From Planctomycetaceae bacterium (GTDB lineage: Bacteria; Planctomycetota; Planctomycetia; Pirellulales; Pirellulaceae), in assembly GCA_007129635.1 (NCBI GenBank), contig SKVE01000257.1:1-5934 (forward strand): DNA of 5,934 nucleotides. The letters run 5' to 3'. Positions within the stretch are counted from its first letter, which is position 1. Every line of letters begins with the position of its first letter. Positions 1-5,934 of the stretch are shown here, one piece after another. Below the pieces are notes generated by a model. The model was given only the letters and a program-made list of their open reading frames with translations, searched no databases and was not told where the DNA came from. The position numbers and the translations under genes were made by a program.

Positions 1-2251
1 CCCGGTCCCAGCCTTCGTGCCTCTCCAAACGTTGCAGCATAAGCCACGCGAGATAATCGGCCGCTCGACGACGGCTGTACGGGCTGACCGCATGCAAGCC
101 CGATCCGCTTTCGCCGATCCACCAGTAGCCGCCCAACTGGTTGGCCGGATGGCGGCGTTGGAAGCTCCTGCGGTACTCCGCCCAGCTCATCACCAGCGCG
201 CGTCGCCGAGCTGCGTTTCGCCCTGTGTCATCCCCCAGGGAACGAACCAGCCGCCCGTACAGTTCATCGCCCAGATGCTGCCGGGTGTCCGGACGCTTCA
301 GTTCACGCACCAACCAGATCTCGATCAGATCGGCACCATCCTGCTCGACCAGCCGCCAACTGCGGCGCAAACGGTCGATCAGCGTATCGATCAACGCCAT
401 CGTTTCCCGATAGCGCTGGAGTTGTAATTCACTGTCCGCATCTCGCTCTAGCGCTTGACGAGCCAAGGTGGCTTCTCCGAACAAGAACCGCGGCCATTGA
501 GGCGTGAAACGCACCGGACGCCGACTGGCCGGTATCGCCAGCGGTTCCAGGTCGCTGGCCAGTTGGTCTTTCCACTGCTCGCGGATGATCTGGCCTTCGA
601 TCAGCCGATTCGCCGGTGGTGGATCTTCGGCATCCGAATCTCGCACCGACAGCACCAGCTCTTGCGGCTCGGAGAACGCCCAAACACCATATTCCCTCTG
701 GTAGCCTTCCGCTTCCGCCGTCAGTTGCCGTCGCACTTCGGCGGGCATCGTCGGCTGGGAAACGATGACCATCACGGTCGGGCCTAGTGGGAGCAGCAAA
801 CCGGCGGCCAATAGCCCGGCGTGCGTCCCCCAAAATCCCCAACCTAGTCGGCCATCCATCCAGCGTCTCATCATGATCCAAGTTGCCAGCCAGGGCATGG
901 ATACAAAGATGGCCAGCAGCCAATAAGGGGCACGAACTTGAGTGAACAGAGACACGCTGTAAAACAGCAGGCTCCAAGCGACGACAGGAGCCGCGATCGC
1001 AGCGATGGTCGCGCTGCGAAAAATCTGCCCCACGAATTGCGAGATCCCATAGGTGAAAAAGAGGACGAACACCATCATCAGGACCACCGGCGGCGAGGAA
1101 ATAAAGTTCGGTGCCACATCCAGGGACCCGGAGGTTCGCCCCAACAAGGCGAGCACCGCCGCCAACACGACGGTCAACAGACTGAGCGGCACCACATGAC
1201 GCGTGGCCCACACTTTCCCCGGCGAAACGCCGCGTTCGGCCAAGAACCGAATCCGCTCGTGCAACGCGTCGCCCTGGAACGCTAGCACGCCCAGCCACGA
1301 GGTGACCAGCAAGATCAAGAACGTGGCCGCCATGAATGTACCATAGCCGCGAGCGGCGGCGACAGGACCGCCTGCGGCGATCAGAACCAACGCTCCTGCC
1401 ATCATGGCGGCGATCCCCAGCAACGGCGTGCGATGCTGGCGAAGGAACTGCCAAACCAACATCGAGCCGACCGAGTGAGCTGGACCGGTCCAGACGGGGG
1501 TATCATCCCAAGGATTTCTGAAGAACAATCGCCAAGCATGCTGCTGCTCGCCATGGGACTCTGCCCCCAATCGCCGCAGTCCGACACGCCAACCAATCAC
1601 TGCCAGCACCAGGGTGAACGCGACCAGCGTCCCCCCGATGATCCAGGGCGCCCAATGGATGCGTTGCAACCCATCGCTGGTGGTTGTCTCCAACAAGCCA
1701 AGGATTATGAGGAGCAGCAGGGTGTGCGAAAACGCGAGCGGTATCAACGCCAATACAGACACCAACGATGAACGAAACAACCACGCCGTGGCAAATCCGG
1801 CTGCCAAAAAGAACAGACTCTGCAACGGCCAATGATATTCCCAGCCCGTGTCGAAGAAGCCCAAGAAATCAATGGCGGTCATCCCGCGCCAAGATTGCTG
1901 TGGCAGAACGAACACGACCATGATCAACAGGTTCAAACACCAGACGACGACCAGACTGACCAAACCGACGACCAACTTCATTCGCAAAATATCGCTCGGG
2001 GCGATAGGCATCCAGCGGAGCCAATCCAGCGTACGCTGCTCCCGCTCCTGGCCTACCAAGATCGCACCGACGCCCAACGCAAAAAGACTGGGCATCCCCA
2101 TGATCACGAGAAGCTGAGGCATGAACGGGCTCTGCTGCAGCGCGATTAGCAACTGCAGAACGATGCCCATTCCCAGTTGCAGCCAGACCAAGGGCAGGAT
2201 CTGACGGGTCTCTTTCCAAAACAAGGATCCAAGCGCAGATCGACGGTTCAT
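1..2251 (-). CDS. Fused two-half ABC-2 type transporter permease with long soluble C-terminal region (partial, C-terminus beyond left edge)
   Basis: Reading in from 2251, I translated 750 codons without a stop, so the gene runs off the left edge. The ATG overlaps the TGA of the ATPase gene (ATGA, 2248-2251), with GGAG 8 bases upstream at 2260-2263, which indicates translational coupling. Hydrophobic segments lie near residues 21-38, 44-66, 91-116, 142-158, 162-186 and 199-221 in the first half. In the second they lie near 275-297, 305-327, 352-371, 386-434, 442-461 and 476-500. Each half carries an ABC-2-like pattern after its second helix: GQEREQRTLDWLRWMPIAPS (67-86) and a matching block ending LAERGVSPGKVW (323-348). 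This suggests two fused permease units working with the upstream ATPase in the inner membrane. Residues 501-750 are charged, largely helical-looking and contain no further membrane segment; I do not recognise this region. Substrate is unknown. ABC-2 assignment is fairly sure; the role of the tail is not. Confidence 0.85.
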   Translation of the reverse strand, partial: MNRRSALGSLFWKETRQILPLVWLQLGMGIVLQLLIALQQSPFMPQLLVIMGMPSLFALGVGAILVGQEREQRTLDWLRWMPIAPSDILRMKLVVGLVSLVVVWCLNLLIMVVFVLPQQSWRGMTAIDFLGFFDTGWEYHWPLQSLFFLAAGFATAWLFRSSLVSVLALIPLAFSHTLLLLIILGLLETTTSDGLQRIHWAPWIIGGTLVAFTLVLAVIGWRVGLRRLGAESHGEQQHAWRLFFRNPWDDTPVWTGPAHSVGSMLVWQFLRQHRTPLLGIAAMMAGALVLIAAGGPVAAARGYGTFMAATFLILLVTSWLGVLAFQGDALHERIRFLAERGVSPGKVWATRHVVPLSLLTVVLAAVLALLGRTSGSLDVAPNFISSPPVVLMMVFVLFFTYGISQFVGQIFRSATIAAIAAPVVAWSLLFYSVSLFTQVRAPYWLLAIFVSMPWLATWIMMRRWMDGRLGWGFWGTHAGLLAAGLLLPLGPTVMVIVSQPTMPAEVRRQLTAEAEGYQREYGVWAFSEPQELVLSVRDSDAEDPPPANRLIEGQIIREQWKDQLASDLEPLAIPASRRPVRFTPQWPRFLFGEATLARQALERDADSELQLQRYRETMALIDTLIDRLRRSWRLVEQDGADLIEIWLVRELKRPDTRQHLGDELYGRLVRSLGDDTGRNAARRRALVMSWAEYRRSFQRRHPANQLGGYWWIGESGSGLHAVSPYSRRRAADYLAWLMLQRLERHEGWDR

Positions 2252-3189
2252 GGAGTGGACTCCGCGAAACGATTGGCTGCATCTCCCGCAGAAACGGAGG
2301 AACAGGGTCGAGCACACGCCGCGAATAATTCTTCCAGTGTCGCGCTGCGAGCGTCCACGCTGGTTACCCCATAATGCCGCTCGACCCGCGTCTGAATCTC
2401 GCCGCTCCAGCCCATCACCACCCACTGCCGCTGGCGTCCCGAGGTCTGTTCGCTGAGCACTTCGGCCGTGCCATCCAGTGGCGGCAGGACGATCAACGGG
2501 TCGGCCAGACTGACTGTCACCAAACTGACCGATTCCTTCAGCTCGGCCAGCGATCGGACCAGGCAGAACTTGCCCTGCCGCAGGAAAGCGATATGATCGG
2601 CCACCCGCTCGACTTCGGCAATCTGATGACTGGACAATAACACCGTCTTGCCCAGCGCCGCCCGGTCGACCATGCTCTCCAGGAACTCGCGACGCACCAG
2701 CGGATCGAGCCCCGCCGTGGGCTCGTCCAAAATCAACAGCTCGGGATCTGAAGCCAAAGCCAGGGCCAAGGCCACTTTGGCACGCTGCCCCTTGCTCAAC
2801 CGGCGGATCTTCCAGGCCTCAGCCAACTCGTAACGCCGGATCATCGCCCGATAACGGTCCAAAAAACCAGGGGGGTAGAACGTCGAGGCGAACCAGCCGA
2901 TCTCGCCGACCTGCATCCAATCGTACAGGGCCGGAGCATCCGACAAGTAACCGACGCGACGGCGGATCGCCAAGGCGTCACGGACCGGGTCCAGCCCCAG
3001 TACCTGGCTGGTACCCGAGGTCGCCTGTAAAAACCCTGTCAGGATGCGGATCAACGTCGTCTTGCCCGCACCATTCTCGCCCAATAATGCGAAAACCGTA
3101 CCGGCAGACACCTGCAGGTCCACCTCGTCCAGTGCCAAGCAGCCGGGAAAACGCTTGGTCAAACCGGTCGCTGAAATGACATGACTCAT
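2248..3189 (-). CDS. ABC transporter ATP-binding protein, YtrB/ABC-2 partner type
   Basis: A 313-residue nucleotide-binding protein that should hydrolyse ATP at the inner face of the membrane to drive the permease encoded directly downstream. Visible motifs are Walker A GENGAGKT (37-44), signature LSKGQ (131-135), Walker B LLILDE (151-156), the D-loop in AGLD (159-162) and the switch histidine in SSH (186-188). The Q-loop position reads GYLSDAP (80-86), so the usual glutamine is missing. Residues from about 220 on form a C-terminal extension common in ATPases paired with ABC-2 permeases. The start at 3189 is chosen because AAGGTG lies 8 bases upstream and the protein then begins right before the typical ATGLTKRF strand. 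An ATG at 3252 would overlap the regulator gene and add 21 unconserved-looking residues. The gene begins 43 bases after the GntR gene and overlaps the permease start by 4 bases, so the three form one operon. Confidence 0.95.
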   Translation of the reverse strand: MSHVISATGLTKRFPGCLALDEVDLQVSAGTVFALLGENGAGKTTLIRILTGFLQATSGTSQVLGLDPVRDALAIRRRVGYLSDAPALYDWMQVGEIGWFASTFYPPGFLDRYRAMIRRYELAEAWKIRRLSKGQRAKVALALALASDPELLILDEPTAGLDPLVRREFLESMVDRAALGKTVLLSSHQIAEVERVADHIAFLRQGKFCLVRSLAELKESVSLVTVSLADPLIVLPPLDGTAEVLSEQTSGRQRQWVVMGWSGEIQTRVERHYGVTSVDARSATLEELFAACARPCSSVSAGDAANRFAESTP

Positions 3190-3197
3190 CACCGTGT

Positions 3198-3203
3198 CAC
3201 CTT
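3198..3203 (-). promoter_or_regulatory. Ribosome binding site of the ABC ATPase gene
   Basis: AAGGTG on the minus strand, 8 bases before the ATG at 3189. It favours this start over the in-frame ATG at 3252, which lies inside the preceding regulator gene. Confidence 0.6.
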
Positions 3204-3232
3204 CGAAAGAAGAAGAAAAGTACCCCTCGCCC

Positions 3233-3661
3233 CTACTCCTTTGCCGCCACACCGTCTGGCTCGGAGCTGATGGTCTGCACCGAGCCCGCCAAGTTGTGCA
3301 GTTGTTGCCCGACGATCGCTTGGATCTCCTCTGCCTTCAGCCCGCCGTGTAACGCCTCGGTCAACACAGATCGTAGCCGCTGAGCGATCAACAATCGACG
3401 TACCTCGCGACACCGCTCGGTCGCTCCGGCACAAACCGCCAAGCCTCGGCCACGCAGCGTCTCGATCACCTGCTCGGCCTGCAATTGCTGGTAGGCTCGG
3501 GCGATCGTGTTCGGATTGATCGCCAATTGCTGACCAAGCTGCCGCACGCTGGGCAGCAACTGGCCCGGACAGAGCGTCCCTTCGGCGACCGCGAACGTGA
3601 CCTGCCTCACGATCTGCTCGTAAATCGCCACCCCATTGTTGGGATCAATCGAAAAAAACAT
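3233..3661 (-). CDS. GntR-family transcriptional regulator, YtrA subfamily
   Basis: A 142-residue DNA-binding protein, probably the repressor of its own operon. The N-terminal part (about 1-75) is a GntR winged helix: IYEQIVRQV (14-22), a PGQLLPSVRQLGQQLAINPN recognition-helix segment (32-51) followed by TIARAYQQL, and a wing-like RGRGLAV. Only about 65 helical residues follow, too few for the FadR, HutC or MocR effector domains; this short form is typical of the YtrA subfamily, whose genes usually sit next to ABC transporter genes, as here. The start at 3661 is supported by GAGG 6 bases upstream. Starting at 3706 would place the start codon upstream of the predicted transcript start and add 15 residues before the usual N-terminal strand. 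The ligand or signal is unknown. The gene is first in the operon with the ATPase and permease. Confidence 0.93.
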   Translation of the reverse strand: MFFSIDPNNGVAIYEQIVRQVTFAVAEGTLCPGQLLPSVRQLGQQLAINPNTIARAYQQLQAEQVIETLRGRGLAVCAGATERCREVRRLLIAQRLRSVLTEALHGGLKAEEIQAIVGQQLHNLAGSVQTISSEPDGVAAKE

Positions 3662-3667
3662 GGACCA

Positions 3668-3671
3668 CCTC
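3668..3671 (-). promoter_or_regulatory. Ribosome binding site of the GntR regulator gene
   Basis: GAGG (within GAGGTGG, 3665-3671) lies 6 bases before the ATG at 3661. It fixes that start rather than the in-frame ATG at 3706. Confidence 0.6.
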
Positions 3672-3691
3672 GAACCCACCCGTGTGTAACA

Positions 3692-3713
3692 GTGTTCTAG
3701 TTGCATAGTACAC
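3692..3713. promoter_or_regulatory. Palindromic operator, likely for the GntR/YtrA-type regulator
   Basis: On the plus strand, half-site GTGTTCTA (3692-3699) is separated by 6 bases from TAGTACAC (3706-3713). The reverse complement of the second is GTGTACTA, matching the first at 7 of 8 positions. An outer pair, GTAAC (3686-3690) and GTTAC (3716-3720), nearly extends the symmetry, out of register by one base. The palindrome covers the predicted -10 element and start of transcription, the classic place for a repressor to block RNA polymerase. GntR regulators bind such dyads as dimers; autoregulation by the adjacent regulator is inference. Confidence 0.68.
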
Positions 3714-3732
3714 TAGTTACCTAAGCTGTCAA
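3705..3732 (-). promoter_or_regulatory. Sigma70-like promoter of the gntR-ABC operon
   Basis: On the minus strand a perfect TTGACA (3727-3732) is followed after 16 bases by TACTAT (3705-3710), which matches the TATAAT consensus at 4 of 6. A run of seven A residues (minus strand, 3747-3753) lies about 15 bases upstream of the -35 and could act as an UP-like element. Predicted transcription starts near 3698, giving a leader of roughly 36 bases. The overlap with the operator suggests tight repression. Confidence 0.65.
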
Positions 3733-3763
3733 GGCGTTTCGGGAAGTTTTTTTCAGAAATATG

Positions 3764-3850
3764 CGATAGGTGCCACCCATCTATCGTCCATCGCTTTTGG
3801 TGGGTGGCACCTATCGGCAGCACCGTCGCGTTTGGTGGGTGGCACCTATC
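3764..3850. repeat. Intergenic repeat cluster: one inverted and two direct copies of a 15-20 base unit
   Basis: The unit TGGGTGGCACCTATC occurs at 3801-3815 and 3836-3850, and its reverse complement at 3765-3779. The two direct copies are identical over 20 bases (3796-3815 and 3831-3850, a 35-base period) and match at 24 of 25 bases when extended to 3791 and 3826. The inverted copy can pair with the first direct copy as a 16-base-pair stem (3764-3779 with 3801-3816) around a 21-base loop. The cluster sits between a terminator and a promoter. It resembles a dispersed REP-like intergenic element, but with one locus visible I cannot show that it is dispersed. No transposase is present in the window. 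Confidence 0.8.
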
Positions 3851-3860
3851 ACTGCTGGCC

Positions 3861-3892
3861 AAAAAAAAAGGACGAGCAAAAGTGCTCGTCCT
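3861..3892 (-). terminator. Rho-independent terminator of the TPR / secreted-protein unit
   Basis: On the minus strand GGACGAGCA (3883-3891) pairs perfectly with TGCTCGTCC (3870-3878) around a 4-base loop, and nine T residues follow (3861-3869). The outermost A of the T-run's complement can add a tenth pair with 3892. It starts about 42 bases past the stop codon at 3934. There is no T-run on the plus-strand side, so it works in one direction. It separates the unit to its right from the gntR operon. Confidence 0.92.
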
Positions 3893-3933
3893 ACGGGGAT
3901 GTTTTCCGTCGGTGTTTACCTTAGCAATCTCTG

Positions 3934-4662
3934 CTAGGAGGTGCGTTCGCCTTGGAAAGGCAGGCTGCCTGATTCGCTACCGATCTGATACTCGGCGGTT
4001 CCCTTGACCGTTTCGCCCGAGACGGCGCCTCGGAACGTGATGTCGATCGCTTGGCCTCTTTCGGTTTCGGCGGTCACCCTCAGCTCGACGTTGTCGCCTT
4101 GCACGGTGATGCTGCGAGCCGGCAGTTGATGATCGGGGCCGCTGAACCAGGCATACATCTTGTCGTCCTTGGTTACGACGGTCACGGTGGCTTCGTGCTT
4201 TTTGCCATCCGGGGCCGTAAACCGAAGCTTCCACGTCATCACCTCGTCGAAAGCCGCCATCGGGACCCGTTGGCCGCTGAAGCGAAAACTACCGGAGGCT
4301 CCCGAAGAGCCCTCACGATACTTCACGGTGCCCGCACATTTGTCGTCACCGGTCAACGTCGCATCGAGCGTCAACGTGACGGCTGGGAACTCCTTGAGCT
4401 GGAGAGTACCGACCAGGGTATCGCCTTTGAGTTCCACGTCGCGGAACGGTTCTGGTTGATCGTTGCCCAGGTACCACGCGATGTACCGGTCGTACTGACG
4501 GCCCACGACCACCGCAGGGGCACGATTCACGCCATCCGGATCTGTCAGGTCCAGCATCCAGGCACCTAAGATCTGCCGATCCACATCGTCATTGGCAGCC
4601 GACCATCCAGAGCCAGAAATCATCAGACCGGCCAATAAAGCCGCAAGAATCAAACGCTTCAT
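3934..4662 (-). CDS. Exported protein of unknown function with two tandem homologous beta-rich domains
   Basis: A 242-residue protein. Residues 1-23 form a clear Sec signal peptide: MKR, a hydrophobic core LILAALLAGLMI, and SAA before a likely cut after residue 23. There is no lipobox cysteine, so a soluble periplasmic or secreted product is expected. The mature part consists of two copies of one domain, about 35-132 and 144-240. Matching landmarks are WxLxxxxPDG (35-44 and 144-153), a Y/AW motif (IAWY 61-64, YAWF 170-173), GD (80-81 and 189-190), GTxxY (111-115 and 221-225) and FxGxR (128-132 and 236-240). Alternating hydrophobic residues point to beta sheet. I do not recognise a named family or catalytic residues. 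The start at 4662 has AAGGAG 9 bases upstream; the upstream ATG at 4707 would spoil the signal peptide. The gene follows the TPR gene by 45 bases and ends just before a terminator, so the two are probably co-transcribed. Confidence 0.88.
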   Translation of the reverse strand: MKRLILAALLAGLMISGSGWSAANDDVDRQILGAWMLDLTDPDGVNRAPAVVVGRQYDRYIAWYLGNDQPEPFRDVELKGDTLVGTLQLKEFPAVTLTLDATLTGDDKCAGTVKYREGSSGASGSFRFSGQRVPMAAFDEVMTWKLRFTAPDGKKHEATVTVVTKDDKMYAWFSGPDHQLPARSITVQGDNVELRVTAETERGQAIDITFRGAVSGETVKGTAEYQIGSESGSLPFQGERTS

Positions 4663-4671
4663 GAAGAGAAT

Positions 4672-4677
4672 CTCCTT
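4672..4677 (-). promoter_or_regulatory. Ribosome binding site of the exported two-domain protein
   Basis: AAGGAG on the minus strand, 9 bases before the ATG at 4662. It settles the start in favour of the residue that opens the signal peptide rather than the ATG at 4707. Confidence 0.75.
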
Positions 4678-4707
4678 GACGAAACAAAAACACAAAACAA
4701 ACGACAT

Positions 4708-5934
4708 TCACTGGTTTTCCCGCGCCGCTTGCGCTCGATCATCGTACAGTTCGGCCAACTCGAAGTCGCCCAGCTTCCGATAGAGTTCCGCCAGCGGTTG
4801 GTAGACGTCGGTTCGGCTGGATGCCAGACGCAATACGGTTTCGAATTGCGCGATGGCCTCGAGGTACTTGCCTTGTCGTGCGAGGATCGTCGCCAATGTA
4901 TAGTAGAATTCGGGGCGAGAAACAAGATGGGTGGCTCGCTGAGCCAACGCGTGAGCTCGATCCAGTTCGGGGTTCTCACGATGGGCCAGCACCCAGGCCA
5001 GGTTGTTCAGCACGATCGGCATGCGGGGCGCCTGCTGAGCGGCCAATTCCAGGTGCATTTGGCAGCGTTCCAGATCGCCTTGCTCCAAGGCCTGGGTGCC
5101 GAGAATCAAATGGACGGTGGCCGGAGCGGTCCCGTCGGCCAGTGCTTCGCGGATCGCCCGCTGCGACATCTGGCCGTGCTCGCCCTGCTGGCCGCTCAAT
5201 TCAGCGAACACCGTCAGCAGCCGAGGATGATGGGGCCCGTGTTCCAACGCCCGGTTCAGCAGCTCCAGTCGCGTCGATACTCCCTTCGCTGAATCGGCGT
5301 TGGTCGCGGCATACCAGTCCAGATACACCTCGACCAAGGCGTCATGAAAACGTTGAGGGTCGGGGGAATCGAGTCCGGCTCGCAGGATCCTGGCTGCTTT
5401 AGAATAATCCTGCAGCAACACTTCGCTCTGCGCCCAACGCAAGCGAAGATCCCATTGCCTGGTCTGGGCTTTTACGGCTTGCTCGTAGTGTCGGGCAGCT
5501 CGCTCAGCCGCGCGACGTGCCGCCAACGGATCGCGTCGCATCCGGTGCAGGACAGCCACGGGCAGGTTCCATTCGGGCGCTTCGGCCGCCGTTTGCTCCA
5601 AGTAGGGCAAGGCTTGCGCGGGGTCGCCTTGCGACCACAGCAGCACGCCCATCAAACGCACGGCCTCCAGGTTTCTGGTTGTTTGCCCCAGCACTTGCTG
5701 CAGGTGATGCTTGATCACCGAAGCGACCTCCGGCGTCAGGTCTCCAGGCCGGCTGAGCAGGTCCTTGGCCAACCACAAGTGCGCTTCGCTGTAGCCTGCA
5801 GCGTTGTGAGGTGCCAGGCCTTGCATCATCGATCGAGCGCGGTCCGGGTCGCCTTGCAGGTCGGCTGCGACCGCCAGCCCATAACGAACGGACGGATCGG
5901 CCCCGCGGATCATCGCCAGTCGCCGGTAGTAGAC
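4708..5934 (-). CDS. TPR-repeat protein (partial, N-terminus beyond right edge)
   Basis: The frame is open to the right edge and reads VYYRRLA before the first ATG at 5913, so the visible 408 residues are the C-terminal part of a longer protein and 5913 is not a convincing start. The sequence is almost wholly paired amphipathic helices with TPR spacing. Counted from the ATG at 5913, clear units are about 84-117 (VRLMGVLLWSQGDPAQALPY), 264-297 (LGTQALEQGDLERCQMHLEL), 298-333 (LNNLAWVLAHRENPELDRA), 334-367 (YYTLATILARQGKYLEAIAQ) and 368-401 (LAELYRKLGDFELAELYDDR). More degenerate helical pairs fill the middle. TPR arrays bind proteins; no catalytic domain is visible in the part present, though one could lie upstream. 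It is followed closely by the exported protein gene, so the two may serve the same envelope function, but the role is unknown. Confidence 0.9.
   Translation of the reverse strand, partial: VYYRRLAMIRGADPSVRYGLAVAADLQGDPDRARSMMQGLAPHNAAGYSEAHLWLAKDLLSRPGDLTPEVASVIKHHLQQVLGQTTRNLEAVRLMGVLLWSQGDPAQALPYLEQTAAEAPEWNLPVAVLHRMRRDPLAARRAAERAARHYEQAVKAQTRQWDLRLRWAQSEVLLQDYSKAARILRAGLDSPDPQRFHDALVEVYLDWYAATNADSAKGVSTRLELLNRALEHGPHHPRLLTVFAELSGQQGEHGQMSQRAIREALADGTAPATVHLILGTQALEQGDLERCQMHLELAAQQAPRMPIVLNNLAWVLAHRENPELDRAHALAQRATHLVSRPEFYYTLATILARQGKYLEAIAQFETVLRLASSRTDVYQPLAELYRKLGDFELAELYDDRAQAARENQ

Larger units (their letters stand above)
3707..3933. other. Gene-free stretch between the two transcription units
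   Basis: These 227 bases carry the terminator, the repeat cluster and most of the promoter region described separately. No coding frame with a ribosome binding site or protein-like composition is visible; a 67-codon plus-strand frame from 3804 crosses the repeats, the terminator and the end of the exported-protein gene and looks spurious. Confidence 0.7.

Noticed and set aside
17..427. 136-codon plus-strand ORF at the left edge
   Set aside because: It is antisense to the open permease frame, which continues through the whole region without a stop.
429..1454. 341-codon minus-strand ORF
   Set aside because: It lies out of frame inside the permease gene, has no ribosome binding site logic, and is an Arg/Ala/Gly/Ser-rich translation with no domain signal, while the overlapping frame encodes clear membrane helices.
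1503..2315. Minus-strand ORFs of 109 and 148 codons (1503-1832 and 1869-2315)
   Set aside because: Both are shadows of the permease frame; the second also starts inside the ATPase gene in another frame.
3764..3850. Repeat cluster as a CRISPR array or insertion-sequence ends
   Set aside because: Only two direct copies with a 15-base spacer and one inverted copy exist, with no cas gene; there is also no transposase or target-site duplication visible.
3861..3892. Terminator acting in both directions
   Set aside because: Only the minus-strand reading has a T-run after the stem; the plus side continues into CTACGGGG.
4663..4707. Start of the exported protein at the ATG at 4707
   Set aside because: It would add 15 residues before a canonical signal peptide and ignore the AAGGAG placed 9 bases before 4662.
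4051..5402. Plus-strand ORFs of 172-193 codons opposite the exported-protein and TPR genes
   Set aside because: They are antisense to well-supported genes, lack ribosome binding sites and show no recognisable protein features; long antisense frames are expected in GC-rich coding DNA.

Overview
This window reads as ordinary chromosomal DNA from a GC-rich bacterium. The style of the proteins suggests a planctomycete: a very large fused ABC-2 permease with a long soluble tail, TPR proteins, and small secreted two-domain beta-rich proteins of unknown function. That assignment is inference; there is no rRNA or other phylogenetic marker here. All five genes lie on the minus strand, so the window reads from right to left.

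Right part (5934 to 3934): a TPR-repeat protein whose N-terminus lies beyond the right edge is followed after 45 bases by a small exported protein of 242 residues built from two tandem copies of one domain of about 100 residues. A strong intrinsic terminator (3861-3892) closes this unit.

Middle (3707 to 3933): a gene-free stretch holding that terminator, a cluster of three copies of a 15-20 base repeat in mixed orientation (3764-3850), and the promoter and palindromic operator of the next operon.

Left part (3732 to 1): a YtrA-type operon. It has a sigma70-like promoter with an overlapping palindrome, a 142-residue GntR-family repressor, a 313-residue ABC ATPase, and a translationally coupled (ATGA overlap) permease that runs open for 750 codons off the left edge. 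The permease contains two homologous membrane halves and then at least 250 residues of soluble sequence. The likely logic, by analogy with the ytr operon of Bacillus, is that the regulator represses its own operon until an envelope-related signal or drug releases it. The ATPase, probably as a homodimer, would then power the single-chain fused permease. The substrate cannot be told from the sequence.

The permease is easy to miss because it has no stop codon in the window. The sizeable minus-strand ORFs at 429-1454, 1503-1832 and 1869-2315 are only its out-of-frame shadows. I see no mobile-element gene, CRISPR array, RNA gene or clear new defence system. The items most worth following up are the fused permease with its soluble tail, the operator, the duplicated secreted protein and the intergenic repeat cluster.
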